The notes under the pieces are model-generated. The model was given only the letters and a program-made list of their open reading frames with translations, did no database searches and had not been told where the DNA came from. The position numbers and the translations under genes are program-made. From assembly GCF_000214175.1 (NCBI RefSeq), contig NC_015561.1, positions 1 to 64,000 on the forward strand: a stretch of DNA of 64,000 nucleotides, given 5' to 3'. The stretch comes from Hoyosella subflava DQS3-9A1 (GTDB lineage: Bacteria > Actinomycetota > Actinomycetes > Mycobacteriales > Mycobacteriaceae). Numbering within the stretch: position 1 is the first letter of the stretch; each line of letters opens with the position of its first letter. Shown one piece after another: positions 59,386-64,000 of the stretch.

Positions 59386-62300
59386 CTAGTCGTCGATACC
59401 GTGTCCGCGGTCCCGGCCGCGGTCATTGTCATGTACGCGCGAAGTGCTGGCTGAGCGCTGCGGCCCGCGTTCGGGGTCTCGGCGGCGCGCATCGAGTTCT
59501 GCTTTCATCAGCTGTGCGCGCTGTTGCGCGGCTGCGAGCTGGCGCTGCAGGTCATGTTGTTGTGTGATGGTGCTTGCTGGCTGCTGCTGACTGTGGGGAT
59601 CGAGCTGGCGCCGGGCATCGGTGATCTTGCGGTTTGTCTCGGTGAGTGCGAGGCGGAGACTTCCTGTGTCGTAGTGAGCGTAGGCAGCTGCGGCTTTGCG
59701 TGCCTGTTCGGTAGCGCGCTCTTGCCGTATCTGCGATCGGATGGTGTCCTCGCGCTGTTTCTGTTCCGGGATGAGGGTGGTTCGGCGCTGCAGCTCTTGA
59801 TGCAGGCGATGTTTGCGCTGTTGCTGCTGCACAGTCCATTCGTGTTGTCTGCGGCGCAGGGTGTCGCTGGCGGTGCGTGCGAATTCCGCGTGCTGATCGC
59901 GGTCGCGGCGAGCCCGGTTGAGCATGCCGGGTGTGGGCCGCGGCCGATCGGGGGTGAGCCCGGCCGCGGCCGCGCGGAGCTGTTCGGCGCGGCGACTGGC
60001 CGCGTCGTGTTCGTGTGTGAGTTGTTCGATCCGGGTGTCGAGAGTGCCGCGCTGGCGGCGGGCGAGTCTGCCCAGCTGGTCACGCTGGCGCTGCAGCTCG
60101 GTGATCTGGTGGCGCAGCTGGGTGGCGTGTTCGAGCGCCGACTGGGTGCGGGCTTCGGCTTCGTCGTAGCGCTGCCATTGGTGCTGGCGCTCGGTGAGGG
60201 CCTCAACGAGCGCGGCGGCTTTCTGTGCGTCAGCGGCGTGCTGGTGCGCTTCCGCCGCGTGTGCTGAGGGGAATGGGGCGGCTGGTTTCGCGATTTCGGC
60301 TTTGAGTTCGGCGTCGCTGTAGAGGCGTTCCCGGTGTGCGCGGATCGCGTCGTAGAGCTCGCGGGTTTCTGCGGTGTTTTTGTCGGTGGTGAGCCGGTGG
60401 TAGCGGCGGCGCATGATGGCGGCGTATTCGGCCAGCCCGATGTCAGTGCCGGGGTGCCGGGGTGGCAGCGGCGCCGGTCCGGCGTGTCCGGCTGGCGCGG
60501 TGGTGGTGGTGTCGAGGCGGTGGCGTACCACGGCGGCGATGTCGCCGGCGGTGGCGAGACCGCGTGTGTGGATGGCGGCGCTGAGTGCAGCGGCGGTGTT
60601 GATGCCTGCGTCGTGGAGCTCGGCGAGGCGTGCTTTCAGGCGCGTGTAGCTTTCCGGTGACTCCTCGCGCATGGTCGCGGCGATCGCGGACGGCACTGCG
60701 GTGTCGATGAGGTGCTCGAGGTATGCGTCGCGCAGCATGACCTGTGCGGTGGTGTAGGCGTTGAGTGCGCGTTCGGGGTTGTCGGCTTCTTGCAGCGCTG
60801 CGCGCAGCTGTTCGGTGGCAGAGAGTTCAGCGGCGTCCGCGGCGAGGATGCGCCGCAGTCCTTCGGTTCCAGGGGAGACCTGGGCGTGTGTGGCGAGCCG
60901 GTTGTCGGGGGCGTTGCGGATGTGCTGGCCCTCGGTGTCGACGTCGAGCGGCTCGTCGGTGATGACCCATGCGTGGTTCTCGCCGCGGCCGCGGGTGAGA
61001 CCGACGTACGCGGACTGGCGTGATGCGCTGCCTGGGACGGTGAGGTAATGCCCGGTGTCGACGGTGAGCCCCTGGCCGCGGTGCACGGTCGAGGCGTAGC
61101 CAAGCTCGACGGATTGGCGCACATAGCCGGCGGGGAGGGTGACCGAGCCGCGGTGCTCGGTGTGGCGCACGGTCAGTGCGCCGTCCGCGTGTACTTGCTC
61201 GATGGTCCAGAGGTCCCCGTTGAGGACTCGTGAGCCGGGCCGGATACCGCCTTTGGTGCGCAGGTCGCGGTCGTTGTCGCGGGTGACGATACGGTCGCCG
61301 CGGCCTGCGTCGAGTTCATCGGCGAGTGTGACAGTGGTGGTGGCGTCTGCGCGGCGGGTGTTGCGGTGGTGGTCCTGGATTCGTTCGTTGAGTTCCCGTG
61401 TCAGCGCGACGGTGTCGGTCATGATGATCGAGGTCAGTCCGCGCTGAGTGTCGTGCAGGTACGCGTGCACGACCTCGTCGAGGAGGCTGTCCCCGTCTCC
61501 GCCGTGCAGCCAGCCTCGTTGTTCGAACATGGTGATGGCCTCAGGTTTCCCGGACCGCAGGGCGAGCGAGTTGACCGCTTGCTGCTGGTCGTCACCGAAG
61601 CGCACCACGGTGGTGAGTTGCGGGGCGTGGGTGTGGGTGGCGAGCAGCCGCAGGGTGCCGCTGGTCTCGACCGCGTCGAGCTGGGCTGGGTCACCGAGCA
61701 GCCGTACGACGGCACCTGTTCGCTCGGCGATCTCGCGCAGCGCGTCGAGGTCGTGCAGTGAGGTCATCGCGGCTTCGTCGACGAGCAGCATCGTTTCTGG
61801 TGTGATGTCGCGGGTCAGTGTCCCGGCGGCGACACCGTCGATCCGGCCGCGCCACGGGTAGGTGAGCGAGGCGACGGTGCTGGCGCCGGTGCCGATTTCT
61901 TCGCCGAGTGTGGTGGCGGCAGCCGCTGAGGGCGCGAGCGCGATGACGTCACGGCCGCTGGCGTTCCACGCGTCCACGACAGCTTTCATGGCGGTGGTTT
62001 TACCCGCGCCTGCGGCTCCGGTGGCGACGGCGACGCGCGCGCCGGAAAGACAGAAGTGTTCCGCGAGCGCACGCTGTCCCGGGTTCGGCGCCCTGTTCAT
62101 CGCGTCGATTGCGTGCACAAGGTCAGCACGTGTGGTGAACGCGGTGGTCGGTTCGCCACACGCGCCGATGAGGCGGGCTTCGGCATCGAGGACCGCAGTG
62201 CTGGTGTGCAGTTGTTCGCCGTGCCGGGTGAGTTGCGAGCTTCCGTCAGCGCGGCGCAGCACGTCGGGCACCGGGACTGTTTCGGGTGGTTCGAGGGTGA

Positions 62301-63831
62301 CGGATTCGCGGTAGAGAGAGCGCGTCACGACCGCGTCGATCATGGCGCGGCGCTGCTCGATGGTGGGGAAGACAACGCTGGCGAGTTGCGCTTCCACCGC
62401 GCCCTCGATGTGGGGCCGCGCCCACGTGGCGCGTTTCTCCGACACGGCAGCGATGGCGAGCGCGGCCTCCGCATCCACACCCCGGAAGGCCCGCGCGCCC
62501 AGCTTCTGCTCGGGCCGCAGCGCACGGTTGAGCATCGCTTCAACGCTGGCCTCACCGCCGAGTATGGCTGCGGCCTGGCGGCGCCACTGCTGCTGGTGCT
62601 GGGCGAGAGATTTAGCTTCGTTTTTGCCCTGCCGGGTTTCCAGGTTCGCCTGCTGCAGGAGCCGGAACTCTGTTTCCCGGCCGGGTGAGTAGCCGTGCTG
62701 GCGACGGTAGTCGCGCACGAGCTCATCGCGGCGGTCCTGGATCATCTGCGCGCGTGTCGACCACGACTGGCACAGCCGCTCATCTATCCCGGCGACCTCG
62801 ATTACCGGCTGCTTGCCGCGCCCGGTGAATCGCTCGACCGTGCTGATGCCCAGTGATCGTCTGAGGTTGTCGATCACGGCGACGTTGTACCGCTGCGACG
62901 CGGCCACGCCGTGTTTGAACACCGCGCGGGTGTCGAGCGCGGACCACGTCCCATCGACACCTTGCACCTTCACTGACACAGCGCAGTGGGTGTGCAGGTT
63001 GGGATCACCCGCGCGGGTGTCGTAGTGATCGTAGGCGGCGATGATCAGCCCGCGGGTGTTGATCTGCCGCTCGCTGCGGTCCCCGCGCCGGGTGAAGGCG
63101 GCGTTATCTTCCAGGAACCCGATCGCGTCAGCGACCGCGTCATGGTGTGCCTTCTCCACCGCTCGGCGTGCGCTCTCGTCGCCGAGTGCCCACAGCACGC
63201 TGACGGATTTCGCGGGCGTGAACGTCAGGTCAAACCCCGCTACCGGGTAGCGCTTCTTCTTCGCCGCTTCCGCGGTGATCCAGGAGGACAGCTCCGCGCT
63301 GCTGACTGGCTGGCGGCCGTGCTGCTTCTCGAAAACGGGGAGCGCAGCCTGGGCGTGGAGGTGCTGACGTTCGTCTTTCGTGGGCGCGCGGCCGTTGTCT
63401 TCGGTGAAGCGCTGCTCCGCGGCTGTGAGCGTGTCCCGCAGCACGGAGACGTTCTTGAACTCAGGGAACTTGCGGCCCAGCCTGGTCTGCCGGACTTCCT
63501 CGCGTGCCGCGCGCTGCTGAGCGCGTCTCGTCACAGCATCGGCATGCACCGCCGTTGTGATGGCCTCGGTGTTGGGATGCAGCCCTTCCCCGAACAATGC
63601 CTTCATCTGGGCTTCGGTGACGGTGCCGGACACTAGTCGCTCGTCGCGGCGCTGACCGCTGTACTCCGCCAGCGAGCGCAGCCCAGACCCTGCCCACCGT
63701 CCGGGTGGTGTCCCGGCCGCGTGGTAGTAGCTGGCCAGCGACTGGCCTGCCTCGCGCTGCACGTCCTGGGTCGCCACACTGCGCGACAGATACGAGTATC
63801 CGTCGCCCGCGTGGAGGACATGCACGGTCAT
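59386..63831 (-). CDS. traA: MobF-family relaxase-helicase (TraA/TrwC-like)
   Basis: 1481 residues from the ATG at 63831 (a GTG one codon earlier is possible). The N-terminal relaxase domain has AYDHYDTRAGDPNLHTHCAV, the three-histidine metal site, with Tyr residues near the start (GYSYLSR) as candidate nucleophiles. The C-terminal half is a superfamily 1 helicase with Walker A ATGAAGAGKTTA, Walker B LLVDEAAMTS and later ASTVHRGQGLTVD. The last 300 residues are coiled, rich in Arg/Gln. It nicks oriT, unwinds and leads the strand into the recipient. Confidence 0.93.
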   Translation of the reverse strand: MTVHVLHAGDGYSYLSRSVATQDVQREAGQSLASYYHAAGTPPGRWAGSGLRSLAEYSGQRRDERLVSGTVTEAQMKALFGEGLHPNTEAITTAVHADAVTRRAQQRAAREEVRQTRLGRKFPEFKNVSVLRDTLTAAEQRFTEDNGRAPTKDERQHLHAQAALPVFEKQHGRQPVSSAELSSWITAEAAKKKRYPVAGFDLTFTPAKSVSVLWALGDESARRAVEKAHHDAVADAIGFLEDNAAFTRRGDRSERQINTRGLIIAAYDHYDTRAGDPNLHTHCAVSVKVQGVDGTWSALDTRAVFKHGVAASQRYNVAVIDNLRRSLGISTVERFTGRGKQPVIEVAGIDERLCQSWSTRAQMIQDRRDELVRDYRRQHGYSPGRETEFRLLQQANLETRQGKNEAKSLAQHQQQWRRQAAAILGGEASVEAMLNRALRPEQKLGARAFRGVDAEAALAIAAVSEKRATWARPHIEGAVEAQLASVVFPTIEQRRAMIDAVVTRSLYRESVTLEPPETVPVPDVLRRADGSSQLTRHGEQLHTSTAVLDAEARLIGACGEPTTAFTTRADLVHAIDAMNRAPNPGQRALAEHFCLSGARVAVATGAAGAGKTTAMKAVVDAWNASGRDVIALAPSAAAATTLGEEIGTGASTVASLTYPWRGRIDGVAAGTLTRDITPETMLLVDEAAMTSLHDLDALREIAERTGAVVRLLGDPAQLDAVETSGTLRLLATHTHAPQLTTVVRFGDDQQQAVNSLALRSGKPEAITMFEQRGWLHGGDGDSLLDEVVHAYLHDTQRGLTSIIMTDTVALTRELNERIQDHHRNTRRADATTTVTLADELDAGRGDRIVTRDNDRDLRTKGGIRPGSRVLNGDLWTIEQVHADGALTVRHTEHRGSVTLPAGYVRQSVELGYASTVHRGQGLTVDTGHYLTVPGSASRQSAYVGLTRGRGENHAWVITDEPLDVDTEGQHIRNAPDNRLATHAQVSPGTEGLRRILAADAAELSATEQLRAALQEADNPERALNAYTTAQVMLRDAYLEHLIDTAVPSAIAATMREESPESYTRLKARLAELHDAGINTAAALSAAIHTRGLATAGDIAAVVRHRLDTTTTAPAGHAGPAPLPPRHPGTDIGLAEYAAIMRRRYHRLTTDKNTAETRELYDAIRAHRERLYSDAELKAEIAKPAAPFPSAHAAEAHQHAADAQKAAALVEALTERQHQWQRYDEAEARTQSALEHATQLRHQITELQRQRDQLGRLARRQRGTLDTRIEQLTHEHDAASRRAEQLRAAAAGLTPDRPRPTPGMLNRARRDRDQHAEFARTASDTLRRRQHEWTVQQQQRKHRLHQELQRRTTLIPEQKQREDTIRSQIRQERATEQARKAAAAYAHYDTGSLRLALTETNRKITDARRQLDPHSQQQPASTITQQHDLQRQLAAAQQRAQLMKAELDARRRDPERGPQRSASTSRVHDNDRGRDRGHGIDD

Positions 63832-63900
63832 CACGCGAGTGATCTTACGGCGCTTCCCCTAAAGTCTGAATTTCAGCCAGAGGTGTGAAGGAACAAAGTG

Positions 63901-63951
63901 ATGCACGCCATAGAGCTGCAGGGCTACAGAGCCACAATGTGTGGCGTGCAT
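63901..63951. other. candidate oriT inverted repeat
   Basis: ATGCACGCCA at 63901-63910 and its exact complement TGGCGTGCAT at 63942-63951, 31 bases apart, about 70 bp upstream of the relaxase start. MobF relaxases usually act on an oriT beside their own gene with such inverted repeats. The nic site itself cannot be read. The rest to the window end has no supportable gene. Confidence 0.5.
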
Positions 63952-64000
63952 AGCGGGTTGAGGTGCGGGACAGGCACGCGCTGGGGATTCGGAGGTGCGA

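Noticed and set aside
59524-60267. 247-codon plus-strand frame opposite the relaxase
   Set aside because: Shadow of the relaxase C-terminus; no start signal, repetitive translation.

Overview
This 64 kb window looks like part of a conjugative plasmid from a mycolic-acid-containing actinobacterium (order Mycobacteriales: Gordonia, Dietzia, Rhodococcus, Tsukamurella or a relative). The evidence is high-GC coding, an actinobacterial (SCO6880-type) type IV secretion cluster, a MobF relaxase, a cutinase-like secreted protein, an LGFP-repeat protein and a chromosomal FadF-like remnant. I cannot name the genus. I see no rRNA or tRNA gene and no CRISPR array.

Layout. 0-8 kb is accessory DNA: an IS30-family element, a membrane-protein/winged-helix pair, a secreted protein, a broken FadF-like gene and a large LGFP-repeat exported protein. 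8.3-13.7 kb is a compact class III lanthipeptide locus: a two-component system, divergent from a LanKC synthetase, followed by a 36-residue precursor too short for ordinary gene callers. Transposon scars lie beside it at 13.9-14.3 kb. 14.7-18.4 kb holds a HIRAN / zinc-finger / PD-(D/E)XK / DUF2510 fusion, a frameshifted companion and a small Mrr-like nuclease, probably a defence or restriction module. 19.3-22.7 kb carries parAB-type partition genes and a tyrosine recombinase. 23.2-24.6 kb is an OLD-family ATPase-Toprim nuclease.

25-34 kb is the replication and stability region: a replication-initiator-like gene, two paralogous small antisense-RNA-like units exactly 500 bp apart, a ribbon-helix-helix regulator, and three separate RES-domain toxin-antitoxin pairs. 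A nucleoside hydrolase follows. 34.3-37.5 kb is an ImmA/IrrE protease, a DUF6545-like membrane protein and three XRE-type regulators.

37.6-63.8 kb is the transfer region. A structured leader is followed by a cutinase, a glycine-zipper exported protein, VirB8-like proteins, two MinD-like proteins with degenerate P-loops, two pilin-like membrane proteins, a TrbL/VirB6-like protein, SCO6880- and VirB4-type proteins, an M23 + lysozyme-like wall hydrolase, a VirD4/TraG coupling protein and a DUF4913 protein. Then come an ECF-like sigma factor with an overlapping small membrane protein, a nuclease-domain protein, and on the minus strand a relaxase accessory gene and the MobF relaxase-helicase, with a candidate oriT inverted repeat next to its start.

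How it fits together: the plasmid replicates from the 26-28 kb rep unit, is held by parAB and three RES toxin modules, carries several nuclease-type defence candidates, can transfer itself through a mycolate envelope, and delivers a small lanthipeptide pathway as cargo. The best candidates for something undescribed are the single-ring class III lanthipeptide locus, the paired antisense-like RNAs, and the HIRAN-nuclease fusion.
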